Below are positions 53,430 to 63,886 of a DNA stretch of 64,000 nt, piece by piece (position 1 is the first letter of the stretch; every line of letters begins with the position of its first letter). The translations under genes were made by a program, and so were the position numbers. This DNA is from Janthinobacterium agaricidamnosum (GTDB lineage: Bacteria; Pseudomonadota; Gammaproteobacteria; Burkholderiales; Burkholderiaceae_D). The notes under the pieces are model-generated. The model was not told the DNA's origin and made no database searches. It worked only from the letters and a program-made list of their open reading frames with translations. Where the stretch lies: assembly GCF_003667705.1 (NCBI RefSeq), contig NZ_CP033019.1, forward strand, positions 4,464,001-4,528,000, in the 5' to 3' direction.

Positions 53430-55145
53430 ATGGCTGTAGCCGAAGAAATCGATGTGAACCGCATACCACCGGAACCGGCGCCTGGCCGCTCGCCCGTGGA
53501 GTCCGTGCAAGCTTTCGCCAAGACGCCGATGGGCAAGAATTTCCTGCGCGGTCTGGGCGTGGCGGCACTGGTTGCCATCGGCGTGGCCCTGTACATGTGG
53601 AACCAGCCGCCCGAGTACAAGGTCCTGTTTTCCAACTACACGGACCGCGACGGCGGCGCCATCACCGCTTCGCTGGACCAGCTGGGCATCAAGCACAAGT
53701 TTTCCGAAGGCGGCGGCGCCATTCTCGTGCCGTCCGAGCAAGTCCATGACGCGCGCCTGAAACTGGCCGCGCAAGGCTTGCCGAAGGGCGGCAACGTGGG
53801 CTTCGAGCTGATGGAAAACCAGAAGCTCGGTGTCTCGCAATTCCTCGAACAGGTCAATTTCCAGCGCGCGCTCGAAGGCGAGCTGGCAAAATCGATCGAA
53901 TCCGTGTCCGCCGTCGATACGGCGCGTGTCCACCTGGCGCTGCCCAAACCGTCCGTTTTCGTGCGCGAACAGCAAAAACCGACGGCTTCCGTGCTGCTGA
54001 ACCTGCACCCGGGCCGCGGCCTGGACCAGCTGCAGGTGAGCGCCATCGTGCACCTGGTGGCGTCGAGCGTGCCCGAATTGCTGCCAATCAATGTCACTGT
54101 GGTCGACCAGGCCGGCACCCTGCTGTCGAACCAGGAAAAGGACAAGGACCGCGCCAACGGCATCAAGAGCCTGGACCCGAACCAGCTGAAATACGTGCAG
54201 CAATTGCAGCAAAGCGTGATCAAGCAGGTCGAATCGATCTTGCTGCCCATCGTCGGCGAAGGCAATGTGCGCGCCGAAGCGACGGCCGATGTCGATTTCT
54301 CGCAAAGCGAACAGGCGGCCGAAACCTACAAGCCGAACTCGCCGCCGGAAGCGTCCACCATCCGCAGCCAGCAAACGAGCGAATCGACGGGCGCCGGCAA
54401 TGCCAACCCGTCCGGCGTGCCGGGCGCGCTGTCGAACCAGCCGCCAGGCGTGGCGACGGCGCCATTGACGGCCGAGGCGCCGGGCGCCCCGGCTGGCGCG
54501 CCGACGGCGCCGACACAGAAGGAATCGACGACCAATTATGAAGTCGACAAGACCGTGCGCTACGAGCAGAAATCCATGGGCGGCCTGCGCCGCCTGTCGG
54601 TGGCCGTCGTCGTCAACTACCGCCGCAGCTTCGACAAGGATGGCAAGGTCACGGTCAAGCCGATTTCCCCTGCCGAAATGGTCCAGATCAACAATCTGGT
54701 CAAGGAAGCGATGGGCTACAACAAGGAGCGCGGCGACAGCTTCAGCGTGGCCAACTCGCCGTTCGACGGCATCGACCGCGCGCCGGAAGGCAAGCTCGAG
54801 TGGTGGCGCGACCCGGCCAACTTGCCGCTGGCCAAGGAACTGGCGAAATTCCTCATCACGGCCCTGATCCTGCTGTACATCTTCATCAAGATCGTGCGCC
54901 CGATGCTGCGCCCCGTGATGCGCAAGATCGACGATTTCGGCGCCCCGCCGCCCGTCATCGAGCCGGAACTGGCCAAGGAGGGCGAAGAAAACGAAGTCCT
55001 GCTCAGCGAAGCGGAGCTGGAAGAACTGGAAGAAGATACGGCGCGCGGTTATCGCGAAAACCTGGCGATGGCCAGAAAACTGGCGCAGGAAGACCCGCGC
55101 GTGGTGGCCAACGTAATCAAAGCATGGATAGGCAATAATGACTGA
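53430..55145 (+). CDS. fliF: Flagellar MS-ring protein FliF
   Basis: A 571-residue inner membrane ring protein that forms the base of the flagellum. Membrane segments lie at about residues 42-60 and 478-498. YKVLFSNYTDRDGGAITASL and ARVHLALPKPSVFVREQQKP are family segments of the ring-building motifs. The C-terminal tail (LSEAELEELEEDTARGY) binds FliG. It starts the fliFGHIJK run and overlaps fliG by eight bases. Confidence 0.96.
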   Translation: MAVAEEIDVNRIPPEPAPGRSPVESVQAFAKTPMGKNFLRGLGVAALVAIGVALYMWNQPPEYKVLFSNYTDRDGGAITASLDQLGIKHKFSEGGGAILVPSEQVHDARLKLAAQGLPKGGNVGFELMENQKLGVSQFLEQVNFQRALEGELAKSIESVSAVDTARVHLALPKPSVFVREQQKPTASVLLNLHPGRGLDQLQVSAIVHLVASSVPELLPINVTVVDQAGTLLSNQEKDKDRANGIKSLDPNQLKYVQQLQQSVIKQVESILLPIVGEGNVRAEATADVDFSQSEQAAETYKPNSPPEASTIRSQQTSESTGAGNANPSGVPGALSNQPPGVATAPLTAEAPGAPAGAPTAPTQKESTTNYEVDKTVRYEQKSMGGLRRLSVAVVVNYRRSFDKDGKVTVKPISPAEMVQINNLVKEAMGYNKERGDSFSVANSPFDGIDRAPEGKLEWWRDPANLPLAKELAKFLITALILLYIFIKIVRPMLRPVMRKIDDFGAPPPVIEPELAKEGEENEVLLSEAELEELEEDTARGYRENLAMARKLAQEDPRVVANVIKAWIGNND

Positions 55146-56136
55146 GACAACGGGACTGCAAAAAGCATCGATCCTGATGCTGGCACTGGGCGAGAGCGAA
55201 GCGGCCGAGGTCATGAAATTCCTCGGCCCGCGCGAAGTGCTGAAACTGGGCGCCGCCATGGCCACCATGAAGGGCATCGCGCACGAGCAGGTGGTCGAGG
55301 TGCTCGGCGACTTCCGCGCGCAGACGGAACTCAATTCCACCGTCGGCCTCGATTCGGACGAATATATCCGGCAAGTGCTGACCAAGGCGCTGGGCGACGA
55401 CAAGGCGTCCGTGCTGCTGTCGCGCATCCTGGGCGGCAAGGATGCCTCCGGCATCGAATCGCTGAAATGGATGGACTCGCAATCCGTGTCCGAGCTGATC
55501 CGCAACGAACACCCGCAGATCATCGCCACCATCCTCGTCCACCTGGAACGCGACCAGGCCTGCGAAATCCTCGGCCACTTCACGGACCGCCTGCGCAACG
55601 ACGTGGTCTTGCGCATCGCCACCCTGGACGGCGTGCAGCCGGCCGCCTTGCGCGAACTCAACGATGTGCTGACAAAACTGCTGTCGGGTAACGAAAACAT
55701 CAAGAAATCGTCGCTGGGCGGCGTGCGCGCGGCAGCCGAAATCCTGAACTTCATGAGCGGCGAGCAGGAAGGCTCCGTCATGGACAATATCAAGAACTAC
55801 GACAACGACATGGCGCAAAAGATCATGGACGAAATGTTCGTGTTCGACAACGTGATCGATATCGACGACCGCGGCATCCAGCTGCTGCTGCGCGAAGTGC
55901 AGTCGGAAATGCTGATCATCGCCCTGAAGGGCGCCTCGCAGGAACTGCGCGACAAGATCTTCAAGAACATGTCGCAGCGCGCCGGCGAGATGATGCGCGA
56001 AGACCTCGAATCGAAAGGCCCCGTGCGCCTGTCGGAAGTGGAATCGCAGCAGAAACAGATCCTGCAGATCGTGCGCCGCCTGGCGGACGAGGGACAGATT
56101 GTCTTAGGCGGAAAAGGCGAGGATTCGTTTGTCTAA
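55138..56136 (+). CDS. fliG: Flagellar motor switch protein FliG
   Basis: A 332-residue rotor protein that interacts with the stator and with FliF and FliM. The EHPQ motif is in NEHPQIIATILVHL (about residues 123-136). The C-terminal torque helix holds the charged residues in ALKGASQELRDKIFKNMSQR. The length is standard. It overlaps fliF and fliH by eight bases each, so translation is probably coupled. Confidence 0.97.
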   Translation: MTETTGLQKASILMLALGESEAAEVMKFLGPREVLKLGAAMATMKGIAHEQVVEVLGDFRAQTELNSTVGLDSDEYIRQVLTKALGDDKASVLLSRILGGKDASGIESLKWMDSQSVSELIRNEHPQIIATILVHLERDQACEILGHFTDRLRNDVVLRIATLDGVQPAALRELNDVLTKLLSGNENIKKSSLGGVRAAAEILNFMSGEQEGSVMDNIKNYDNDMAQKIMDEMFVFDNVIDIDDRGIQLLLREVQSEMLIIALKGASQELRDKIFKNMSQRAGEMMREDLESKGPVRLSEVESQQKQILQIVRRLADEGQIVLGGKGEDSFV

Positions 56137-56881
56137 TTTGATTCCCAAAGAGCAGCAAACCGCGTACCAGCGCTGGGAAATGACCTCGTTTGGCGACGAG
56201 CGCCCCAGCGTGGTGGCGGCGCGCAAGCTGCTCGAACCCGATCCCGAACCGGAATTCGATCCTTTTGCCGAGCTGCACGAGGAAGAGCCGGCCCCGCCGC
56301 TCGAATACCCGACGCAGGAAGAAATCGACGCCATCCGCGAGGAAGCGCGCGCCACGGCCTTCGAGGAAGGCCGCGCTGCCGGCTATGCGGAAGGCCACGC
56401 GGCCGGGCATGCCGACGGCCATGCCGAATCGTATGCACAAGGCAAGGCTGCCTCGGCCGTGGAACTGGCGCACCTGCAAACCATCGCCGTCGACTTCGGC
56501 ACGGCCGTGCACCAGGCCGACGAACTGATCGCCAACGACGTGATGGAACTGGCCCTGCAGCTGGCCAAGGGCATGCTCAAGACCGCCTTGCCCGTGCGCC
56601 CCGAACTGATGCTGCCGATGGTGCGCGAAGCCATCGAATACTTGCCTGTGCTGCAACAACCGGCCTTGCTGATGCTCAATCCGGAAGACGCGCAAGTAGT
56701 ACGCGACGGTATCGGCGATGAACTCGACAAAGGTGGCTGGCGCGTCATCGAAGATCCGTCCGTGGAACGCGGCGGTTGCAAGATCGACACGGCCAGCAAC
56801 CAGATCGACGCGCAGGCATCCACCCGCTGGCAGCGCCTGACGCATGCGCTGGGCAAAGACCTGGACTGGCTGGCGCCGTGA
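56129..56881 (+). CDS. fliH: Flagellar export regulator FliH
   Basis: A 250-residue FliH, which binds the FliI ATPase and FliN. Residues about 75-115 hold repeated small-residue motifs ([18 protein letters not shown]) of the FliH GxxxG type, and the C-terminal half is the ATPase-binding domain. The start is TTG, with the upstream fliG overlapping by eight bases. The stop overlaps the fliI GTG as GTGA. Confidence 0.93.
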   Translation: MSNLIPKEQQTAYQRWEMTSFGDERPSVVAARKLLEPDPEPEFDPFAELHEEEPAPPLEYPTQEEIDAIREEARATAFEEGRAAGYAEGHAAGHADGHAESYAQGKAASAVELAHLQTIAVDFGTAVHQADELIANDVMELALQLAKGMLKTALPVRPELMLPMVREAIEYLPVLQQPALLMLNPEDAQVVRDGIGDELDKGGWRVIEDPSVERGGCKIDTASNQIDAQASTRWQRLTHALGKDLDWLAP

Positions 56882-58287
56882 GCGAGCCCGTCAAAGGCCC
56901 CACTGCCCATGCGGCGCGCTGGCGCGCCTACCTGAGCGATTGTTCGGCCGTGGTCGGCTTTGTCGAACCGATGCAAATTTCAGGCCGCGTCACGCGCGTG
57001 GCCGGCCTGGTGATGGAAGCGGTGGGCCTGCGCCTGGCCGTCGGCGCCGCCTGTACCGTGCCGCTGCCCAATGGCGGCCGGGTCGAGGCGGAAGTGGTGG
57101 GTTTTGAAGGCGACCGCCTGTTTTTGATGCCGCAAAGCGACGTCGAGGGCATCGTGCCCGGCACGCGCGTGTTTTCCGTCGAGCCGGCCATCCCCCGCCC
57201 CGGCAGCGTGGCGCACCCGCGCCGCCGCCCCAGCGACCGCGCGCGCCACCTGCCCGTGGGGCCGCAACTGCTGGGCCGCGTGCTCGACGGCGCGGGCCGT
57301 CCGCTTGACCAGCTGGGCCCGCTGCACACGACCGACAGCGCCCCCATCAACGTACGCCCCGCCAATCCCCTGGGCCGCGCGCCCATCGTCGATACGCTCG
57401 ACGTGGGCGTGCGCTCGATCAACGCGATGCTGACCGTGGGCCGCGGCCAGCGCATGGGCCTGTTCGCCGGTTCCGGCGTCGGCAAGAGCGTGCTGCTGGG
57501 CATGATGGCCCGCTACACGGAGGCGGACGTGATCGTCGTCGGCCTGATCGGCGAACGGGGCCGCGAAGTAAAGGAATTCATCGAGCAAATCCTCGGCCCC
57601 GAAGGCCTGGCCCGTTCCGTCGTCGTGGCCGCGCCGGCCGACACGCCGCCGCTGATGCGCCTGCAAGGGGCCGCGTATGCGACGGCGATTGCCGAACATT
57701 TCCGCGATCAGGGGCAAAATGTGCTGTTGATCATGGATTCGCTGACCCGCTACGCCATGGCGCAGCGCGAAATCGCCCTGGCCATCGGCGAGCCGCCCGC
57801 CACCAAGGGCTATCCGCCATCCGTCTTCGCCAAGCTGCCCGTGCTGGTGGAACGGGCCGGCAATGGCGAGGAAGGCGGCGGCTCGATCACGGCCTTCTAC
57901 ACCGTGCTGACCGAGGGCGACGACCAGCAGGACCCGATCGCCGACTCGGCGCGCGCCATTCTGGACGGGCATATCGTGCTCAACCGCCGCCTGGCCGAAG
58001 CGGGCCATTATCCGGCCATCGACATCGAGCAATCGATTTCGCGCGCCGCCCACTCGATCACCACGCACGAGCACCAGCAGCAGGCGCGCAAGCTGAAACA
58101 GCTGTATTCGCGCTACGAGCGCAGCCGCGACCTGATCAGCGTGGGCGCCTACAGCGCCGGCACCGACCCCGTGCTGGACCAGGCCATCGCCCTGCATGAA
58201 AAGATCGAGGCGTTTTTGCAACAGCAAATCACGGAGCGGGTCAGCATGGATGAGAGCTTGGGGCAACTTACCGCTCTATTCGACTGA
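56878..58287 (+). CDS. fliI: Flagellar export ATPase FliI
   Basis: A 469-residue F1-beta-like ATPase of the flagellar type III export system. It has Walker [12 protein letters not shown] (about residues 196-206), [16 protein letters not shown], Walker B-like [16 protein letters not shown], and [11 protein letters not shown]. The GTG start at 56878 overlaps fliH and fits the usual N-terminus; longer frames are out of family. fliJ follows 32 bases later. Confidence 0.97.
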   Translation: MSEPVKGPTAHAARWRAYLSDCSAVVGFVEPMQISGRVTRVAGLVMEAVGLRLAVGAACTVPLPNGGRVEAEVVGFEGDRLFLMPQSDVEGIVPGTRVFSVEPAIPRPGSVAHPRRRPSDRARHLPVGPQLLGRVLDGAGRPLDQLGPLHTTDSAPINVRPANPLGRAPIVDTLDVGVRSINAMLTVGRGQRMGLFAGSGVGKSVLLGMMARYTEADVIVVGLIGERGREVKEFIEQILGPEGLARSVVVAAPADTPPLMRLQGAAYATAIAEHFRDQGQNVLLIMDSLTRYAMAQREIALAIGEPPATKGYPPSVFAKLPVLVERAGNGEEGGGSITAFYTVLTEGDDQQDPIADSARAILDGHIVLNRRLAEAGHYPAIDIEQSISRAAHSITTHEHQQQARKLKQLYSRYERSRDLISVGAYSAGTDPVLDQAIALHEKIEAFLQQQITERVSMDESLGQLTALFD

Positions 58288-58319
58288 TTAGGACTTGCAT
58301 AGCGGGAATATAATCAGCC

Positions 58320-58760
58320 ATGGCTTCTCCTTCCCAACTTGCTACCCTGATCGACCTTGCCCAGCGCGAAACGGACGATTGCGCCAAGCGCCTGGGCGCG
58401 GCCCTGAAAGCGCTCGACGATTGCCGCCAGAAGCTCGACATGCTGTCCGGCTACCGCGACGACTATGCCAAGCGCTTCGAGGCGAGCATGAGCAACGGCA
58501 TCACGCCCATGGCTTACCGCAACTTCCAGGCCTTCATGGTCAAGCTCGACAGCGCCATCCTGGGCCAGCAGCAAGTGGTCGAGCATGCGCAGACGCGCAG
58601 CGAGAATGAAAAGATGCGCTGGCAACTGGCCGAACGCAAGCGCATGTCGTACACCACTCTGAACAACCGGGCGCAGGAACAGGCGCTGAAGCTGGAAAAC
58701 AAGCGCGACCAGAAAGCAATGGATGAGCACGCGGCGAGACAAGCCTATTACAAACGCTAA
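58320..58760 (+). CDS. fliJ: Flagellar export chaperone FliJ
   Basis: A 146-residue coiled-coil protein in the standard position after fliI. It has long helices (LATLIDLAQRETDDCAKRLG and LQGYRDDYAKRFE-like LSGYRDDYAKRFE) and the tail of charged helix typical of FliJ. FliJ is the central stalk of the export ATPase complex and handles substrates and chaperones. Confidence 0.93.
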   Translation: MASPSQLATLIDLAQRETDDCAKRLGAALKALDDCRQKLDMLSGYRDDYAKRFEASMSNGITPMAYRNFQAFMVKLDSAILGQQQVVEHAQTRSENEKMRWQLAERKRMSYTTLNNRAQEQALKLENKRDQKAMDEHAARQAYYKR

Positions 58761-58779
58761 GCAACACTGAGGCAGCATC

Positions 58780-60072
58780 ATGCAAACCCAGCCAACACCG
58801 ATTTCCCAGATCATCTCGCCAAACGCCACGCCCGGTGCCGCCAACCGCAGCCAGCCGTCCACCAGCGGCGCGGCGGGCGACTTCCAGCGCACCCTGAACC
58901 GCCAGATCGAGCAACGCCAGGCCAGCCGTAATATGGCGCAAGCGCCAGCGCCGGCGCCGGCACGTCCCGCCAGCCCTGCGGCTGCGCCAGCACCCGCGAC
59001 GCCGGCGCCCGCCAATGAAGCGAAGCCGGCGCAAGCGGGCACCGAACAGGCGGCCAGCAGCGAACAGCCGCCCGCACCAGCTACCGAGGCGGCGCCCCCC
59101 GCCAACGGCGACAATGACAGCGCCACGGCAGAGGCCAGCGTGCCCGCCGTTCCCGCGACGACAGTCACGCCGCCAGCCGACCCGGCCGCCGAGATGCTGG
59201 CCCTCGTGGGCAGCATCCAGCTGGCCATCCAACCGCCGGCGCCAGCCGCCAACGCCGTGCCGGAACTGCCGGCGCGCGCCAGCGTCAAGGCCGACGGCAA
59301 GGGCCTGGCAACCGGTCCATTGCTGGCAGCGGGCCAGGGCAGCGGCAAGGCCGCCGCCACCGTCATCGCGCAAGCGGACAGCGGCGACTTTGCCGACAGC
59401 CTGGGCCAGGCCCAGGGCAAGGCGGCCGCCACACCAGGCGCCGGCGTGCCGGCAGGCAAGGCCGAGCCGGGCAAGCTGGCCGTCGACGCCCAGCTGGCGG
59501 CCACCGCCAAGGCGGGCGCCGCCGTAGCCGAACCCATCTTCAAGGAAACGCCTGCCGACCTGAGCCGCCTTGCGGCCCAGTTGCAGCCGGGCGCGCTGCA
59601 GCAGGCCGCGGCCGCCGTGGCCGTGCCGGCCGACAAGCTGACGGGCCGGGTCGGCTCGCCGGCCTGGGACCAGCAACTGGGGCAGAAAGTCGTGTGGATG
59701 GCGGCCGGCGGCGACCAGAGCGCCACCCTGACCCTGAATCCGCCCGATCTGGGGCCCGTGCAGGTGGTCCTGACGGTCACCAATGATCAGGCCGATGCCG
59801 CCTTCATGTCGGCCCAGCCGGAAGTACGCCAGGCGCTGGAAGCGGCCATGCCGCGCCTGCGCGAAATGATGAGCGAAGCGGGCATCGCCTTCGGCAGCGC
59901 CACCGTCTCGGCCGGCACGCCGGAACAGCAAAACCATGGCGAGCGCGCCGCCTCGGGCGAACGCCGTGGCAATGGTCAGGGTGGCGGCACCTCCGGCGGC
60001 GAGATCGCCATCGCGCCGGCAGCTGGCGGCCGCAGCCGACCCAGCCTGAGTGCCGTGGATACCTTTGCCTGA
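58780..60072 (+). CDS. fliK: Flagellar hook-length control protein FliK
   Basis: A 430-residue FliK. The first 300 residues are low complexity, Ala/Pro-rich. The C-terminal switch domain (about residues 300-400) has LTLNPPDLGPVQVVLTVTND and LREMMSEAGIAFGSATVS, the best-conserved part of the family. FliK measures the hook and triggers the change of export class at FlhB. It ends with a strong terminator before fliL. Confidence 0.93.
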   Translation: MQTQPTPISQIISPNATPGAANRSQPSTSGAAGDFQRTLNRQIEQRQASRNMAQAPAPAPARPASPAAAPAPATPAPANEAKPAQAGTEQAASSEQPPAPATEAAPPANGDNDSATAEASVPAVPATTVTPPADPAAEMLALVGSIQLAIQPPAPAANAVPELPARASVKADGKGLATGPLLAAGQGSGKAAATVIAQADSGDFADSLGQAQGKAAATPGAGVPAGKAEPGKLAVDAQLAATAKAGAAVAEPIFKETPADLSRLAAQLQPGALQQAAAAVAVPADKLTGRVGSPAWDQQLGQKVVWMAAGGDQSATLTLNPPDLGPVQVVLTVTNDQADAAFMSAQPEVRQALEAAMPRLREMMSEAGIAFGSATVSAGTPEQQNHGERAASGERRGNGQGGGTSGGEIAIAPAAGGRSRPSLSAVDTFA

Positions 60073-60141
60073 CGACAATTCGTCGTCCGCAGGCCACAGG
60101 CGCGCGCCTCGGCATAACTTTTCGTATAAAAACAGCGAGTT

Positions 60142-60163
60142 GAGGGCGCTTCCGCCCTCTTTT
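60142..60163 (+). terminator. Terminator between fliK and fliL
   Basis: A perfect stem GAGGGCG / CGCCCTC with a CTTC loop, followed by TTTT. It lies about 70 bases after the fliK stop and suggests that fliL-fliR may use another promoter. Confidence 0.85.
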
Positions 60164-60258
60164 CACTGCATCCTTCTGCGCAGAATTTGCCGATAATGAC
60201 ATAATGGCGTCGTGATCCACTTCCATGCACCCGAGTACCATTGAAAGCAAATCCAAAA

Positions 60259-60771
60259 ATGAAAGCAGATCCGAAAGCAGATGCAGGCCTGGCCCCCGCC
60301 GGCGCCTCGAAAAAGAAGCTTCTGATCATCGTGCTGGCCTCGGTGCTGGTGGCCGGCGGCATCGGCGGCGGTGCCGCCTGGTACTTCTTGCATGGCAAGG
60401 CCGATAAAGAAGAAGCGGCGCCGAGCAAGAAAAAACACGCCGCTTCCAAGGCAGGTCCGCCCGTTTTCGTCCCCGTCGATGCCTTCACCGTCAACTTGCA
60501 GCCGGAAAATGGCGAGCAATATCTGCAGATCGCGTTTACCCTGCAGGTGGGCAGTCCGGAAGAAATGGATAGCATCAAGCTGAACATGCCGAAAGTGCGC
60601 AGCCGCTTGTTGCTGCTGCTGTCCGGCAAGAAGGCGTCCGAACTCAATACCGTGGAAGGCAAGCAGCAGCTGGCGGCCGAAATCATCAATCAGGTGAACC
60701 AGCCGTTCGAGGACAAAGGGCCGGAGCAGGACGTGACGGACGTATTATTTACCGCATTCATCATTCAATAA
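60259..60771 (+). CDS. fliL: Flagellar basal body protein FliL
   Basis: A 170-residue protein with one membrane segment (about residues 22-45), then a Lys/Ala linker and the FliL domain (VPVDAFTVNLQPENGEQYLQ, VRSRLLLLLSGKKASEL, and DVLFTAFIIQ at the end). FliL surrounds the stator and supports motor torque. I used the ATG at 60259; a TTG at 60241 is also possible. fliM follows six bases later. Confidence 0.93.
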   Translation: MKADPKADAGLAPAGASKKKLLIIVLASVLVAGGIGGGAAWYFLHGKADKEEAAPSKKKHAASKAGPPVFVPVDAFTVNLQPENGEQYLQIAFTLQVGSPEEMDSIKLNMPKVRSRLLLLLSGKKASELNTVEGKQQLAAEIINQVNQPFEDKGPEQDVTDVLFTAFIIQ

Positions 60772-60777
60772 GCAGCC

Positions 60778-61764
60778 ATGGCCGATAATTTCCTCTCCCA
60801 GGAAGAAGTCGATGCCCTTCTGAAGGGCGTCAACGGAGACCAGGACGACGCGCAGACGCCGGAAGATGTCACGGGAGTTCGTACCTACAACCTGGCAACC
60901 CAGGAGCGCATCGTGCGCGGCCGGATGCCGACGTTGGAAATTATCAACGAGCGTTTCGCCCGGCTGCTGCGCGTGGGCCTGTTCAACTTCCTGCGCCGCA
61001 GCGCCGAAGTGTCGGTCGGCTCCGTGCGCGTCTCGAAGTACAGCGAGTTCATCCGTAATCTGGTGGTGCCGACCAATCTGAACCTGGTGCACATGAAGCC
61101 GCTGCGCGGCACGGCCCTGATGGTCTTCGATCCGGGCCTCGTCTTCCTGCTGGTCGACAACCTGTTCGGCGGCGACGGACGCTTCCATACCCGCGTCGAA
61201 GGGCGCGACTTTACGCAGACGGAGCAGCGCATCATCCTGCGCATCCTCGATATCGTCTTCGAAGCCTATACCAAGTCGTGGGAGCCGGTCTTCCCCGTCG
61301 AATTCGAATATATCCGTTCAGAAATGAACACGCAGTTCGCCAACATCGCCACGCCGAACGAGGTGGTGGTGGCGTCCACGTTTACGGTGGAACTGGGCTC
61401 CGTTTCCGGACAAATCCACTTCTGCATGCCGTATTCGATGATCGAGCCGATCCGCGATTCGCTGACCTCGAGCCTGCAGGGCGAGGCGCTGGAAGTGGAC
61501 AAGCGCTGGATCCGCCTGATGACGCAGCAGATCCAGATCGCCGAAGTCGAGCTGGTGGCCTCGCTGGGCACGGCGCGCGTGTCGTTCGACGAGATTTTGA
61601 ACATGAAGGTGGGCGACATCATCCCCCTGAATATTCCCGAACTGATCGCCGCCACCGTCGACGGCGTGCCCGTGATGGATTGCACGTATGGCGTGTTGAA
61701 CGGACAATATGCGCTGAAAGTCGAAAAGTTGCTGGCGAATGCCGACAATATGAATAACCATTAA
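60778..61764 (+). CDS. fliM: Flagellar motor switch protein FliM
   Basis: A 328-residue C-ring protein. The N-terminal CheY-phosphate-binding motif is FLSQEEVDALLKGV (about residues 4-17). The middle domain has LRGTALMVFDPGLVFLLVDN and GRDFTQTEQRI. The C-terminal SpoA part holds GDIIPLNIPE. It links CheY signalling to the FliG rotor ring. Length and order are standard. Confidence 0.97.
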   Translation: MADNFLSQEEVDALLKGVNGDQDDAQTPEDVTGVRTYNLATQERIVRGRMPTLEIINERFARLLRVGLFNFLRRSAEVSVGSVRVSKYSEFIRNLVVPTNLNLVHMKPLRGTALMVFDPGLVFLLVDNLFGGDGRFHTRVEGRDFTQTEQRIILRILDIVFEAYTKSWEPVFPVEFEYIRSEMNTQFANIATPNEVVVASTFTVELGSVSGQIHFCMPYSMIEPIRDSLTSSLQGEALEVDKRWIRLMTQQIQIAEVELVASLGTARVSFDEILNMKVGDIIPLNIPELIAATVDGVPVMDCTYGVLNGQYALKVEKLLANADNMNNH

Positions 61765-61814
61765 GAAATACCCGGATCGCGCTGCGGTCCGTATCTGTAC
61801 AACAGGAGAAACAC

Positions 61815-62249
61815 ATGTCTGACAACCAAGACGACCAAAGCGCGGAAGACGATTGGGGCGCGGCCATTGCCGAGCAGGCCAAGGCGGAAGCCGAAGCGCT
61901 GCAGAACCAGGCCGCCACTACGGCCAGCGCGGCGAGCGCCGCCGTGTTCAAGGACTTTTCCAAGCAGGCATCGAAGTCGGAAACGCACAACGATATCGAT
62001 TTCATCCTCGATATTCCCGTGCAGCTGACGGTCGAACTGGGCCGCACCAAGATCGCCATCAAGAACCTGCTGCAACTGGCGCAGGGTTCCGTGGTCGAGC
62101 TCGACGGCCTGGCCGGCGAACCGATGGACGTGCTGGTCAACGGCTGCCTGATCGCCCAGGGCGAAGTGGTGGTGGTCAATGACAAGTTCGGCATCCGCCT
62201 GACCGACATCATCACGCCTTCCGAACGCATCCGAAAATTGAATAAATGA
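61815..62249 (+). CDS. fliN: Flagellar motor switch protein FliN
   Basis: A 144-residue FliN. The N-terminal 55 residues are an Ala/Gln/Asp-rich extension. The C-terminal SpoA domain reads DIPVQLTVELGRTKIAIKNL, GSVVELDGLAGEP, and DKFGIRLTDIITPSERI. FliN forms the base of the C-ring and docks FliH. It begins behind AACAGGAG and overlaps fliO by four bases. Confidence 0.96.
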   Translation: MSDNQDDQSAEDDWGAAIAEQAKAEAEALQNQAATTASAASAAVFKDFSKQASKSETHNDIDFILDIPVQLTVELGRTKIAIKNLLQLAQGSVVELDGLAGEPMDVLVNGCLIAQGEVVVVNDKFGIRLTDIITPSERIRKLNK

Positions 62250-62824
62250 AGCCTGGCCTGTTGATTTCCACCGTGCTGCCGCTCCTGGCGGCATGCAGCA
62301 TTGCCCACGCGGAACCGGCAGCCGCGTCGGCGCCGGCGGCCAGCGCCGCCAGCGCTTCCGTCGCGGCAGCAAGCGTGACACCGCCCGTTGCCGCAGCAAC
62401 GGTGCCGGCCACCTCGCCTGCCGCCGCCCTGCCCGCCATGCCGGCGGGTGCGCCCATGACGATGGCGCCGACAAGCTCGGCCGGCAGCCTGCTGCAAACC
62501 ATCTTCGCGCTGATGTTCGTGCTGGCCCTGCTGATCGGCCTGGCCTGGTTCATGAAACGCTATGGCCCCAAGGTCATGGGCGGCAACAACAAGATGCGCG
62601 TCGTCAGCTCGCTCAACCTGGGCGGACGCGAACGCATCGTCCTCGTCGAAGTGGCCGACCAGTGGATCGTCGTCGGCGCCTCGCCCGGCAGGATCAACGC
62701 GCTGGCCACCATGCCGCGCCAGGAAGGCGAGTTGCCGCAACTGGCGACGGCGCAAAACGGCCCTGCGGCCGCCAATTTTTCCGAGTGGCTGAAACAGACC
62801 ATCGAAAAACGCAATGGGAAATAA
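62246..62824 (+). CDS. fliO: Flagellar biosynthesis protein FliO
   Basis: A 192-residue protein with a probable signal peptide (to about residue 22), an Ala/Pro/Thr-rich linker, and one membrane segment (about 85-107, [20 protein letters not shown]). A FliO-type cytoplasmic part follows ([20 protein letters not shown]). FliO helps assemble the FliPQR export gate. Its start overlaps fliN as ATGA. Confidence 0.93.
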   Translation: MKPGLLISTVLPLLAACSIAHAEPAAASAPAASAASASVAAASVTPPVAAATVPATSPAAALPAMPAGAPMTMAPTSSAGSLLQTIFALMFVLALLIGLAWFMKRYGPKVMGGNNKMRVVSSLNLGGRERIVLVEVADQWIVVGASPGRINALATMPRQEGELPQLATAQNGPAAANFSEWLKQTIEKRNGK

Positions 62825-63590
62825 GCAGCAGATGGCGTGGTCCACCTTGAAGACTCCCCTGACCTGGCTGCTGGCGGCCGCCGCTCTGGCCTTGCCGCTG
62901 TGGGCGCTGGCCGAACCGGGCATCCCGGCCTTCAACAGCACGCCGGCGCCGGGCGGCGGCCAGAATTACTCGCTGCCGGTGCAGACGCTCATCCTGATGA
63001 CGTCGCTCACCTTCCTGCCGGCGGCCCTCTTGATGATGACCTGCTTTACGCGCATCATCATCGTGTTGTCCCTGCTGCGCCAGGCCATCGGCACGCAATC
63101 GGCGCCGCCGAACCAGGTGCTGGTGGGGCTGGCCCTGTTTTTGACCCTGTTCGTCATGGGCCCCGTGTTCGACAAGATCTATACGGATGCGTATCAACCG
63201 TATCAGGAAAACAAGATCAGCATGCAGCAGGCGATGGACAAGGGCGTCGATCCCCTGAAAACCTTCATGCTCAAGCAGACGCGCCAGGCCGACCTGGCCC
63301 TGTTCGCCAAGATGTCGCGCTCGGCGGCCCTGCAAGGCCCGGAAGACGTGCCGCTGCGCATCCTCGTGCCCGCCTTCGTCACCAGCGAACTGAAGACGGC
63401 GTTCCAGATCGGCTTTGCCATCTTCATCCCGTTTCTGATCATCGACATGGTGGTCGCCAGCGTGCTGATGTCGATGGGGATGATGATGATGTCGCCGGCG
63501 ACGATCTCGCTGCCGTTCAAGCTGATGCTGTTCGTGCTCGTCGACGGCTGGCAGTTGCTGCTGGGCTCGCTGTCCCAGAGTTTTTACTAG
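62814..63590 (+). CDS. fliP: Flagellar export gate protein FliP
   Basis: A 258-residue membrane protein with a cleavable signal peptide (to about residue 33), FliP-type segments ([40 protein letters not shown]), and a C-terminal hairpin with [18 protein letters not shown]. It forms the core of the export channel with FliQ and FliR. The ATG at 62814 overlaps fliO by 11 bases; one at 62832 gives 252 residues and may be the true start. Confidence 0.94.
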   Translation: MGNKQQMAWSTLKTPLTWLLAAAALALPLWALAEPGIPAFNSTPAPGGGQNYSLPVQTLILMTSLTFLPAALLMMTCFTRIIIVLSLLRQAIGTQSAPPNQVLVGLALFLTLFVMGPVFDKIYTDAYQPYQENKISMQQAMDKGVDPLKTFMLKQTRQADLALFAKMSRSAALQGPEDVPLRILVPAFVTSELKTAFQIGFAIFIPFLIIDMVVASVLMSMGMMMMSPATISLPFKLMLFVLVDGWQLLLGSLSQSFY

Positions 63591-63600
63591 GGGAAGTACG

Positions 63601-63870
63601 ATGACACCCGAAAGCGTCATGACCTTGGGCCGCCATGCGATGGAAATCACCCTGATGGTGGCCGCGCCCATGCTGCTCGTCGCCCTCATCATCGGCTTGA
63701 TCGTCAGTATCTTCCAGGCGGCCACGCAGATCAACGAGGCGACCCTGTCCTTCATCCCCAAGCTGGTCGGCATCTTCGTCGCCATCGTCGTGGCCGGCCC
63801 TTGGATGCTGTCCGTCATGCTCGACTACATGCGCCAGGTGTTCACGGGCATCCCGAACCTGGTCGGCTAG
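63601..63870 (+). CDS. fliQ: Flagellar export gate protein FliQ
   Basis: An 89-residue protein with two membrane helices (about residues 16-38 and 52-75), MTPESVMTLGRHAMEITLMV and QINEATLSFIPKLVGIF, exactly FliQ-sized. It assembles with FliP and FliR as the export gate. It starts ten bases after fliP behind GGGGAAG. Confidence 0.95.
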   Translation: MTPESVMTLGRHAMEITLMVAAPMLLVALIIGLIVSIFQAATQINEATLSFIPKLVGIFVAIVVAGPWMLSVMLDYMRQVFTGIPNLVG

Positions 63871-63886
63871 TGCAGCGATTGTTGCC

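Noticed and set aside
53118..55793. 891-codon - strand frame opposite fliF and fliG
   Set aside because: Covers two conserved flagellar genes in antisense and has no family features.
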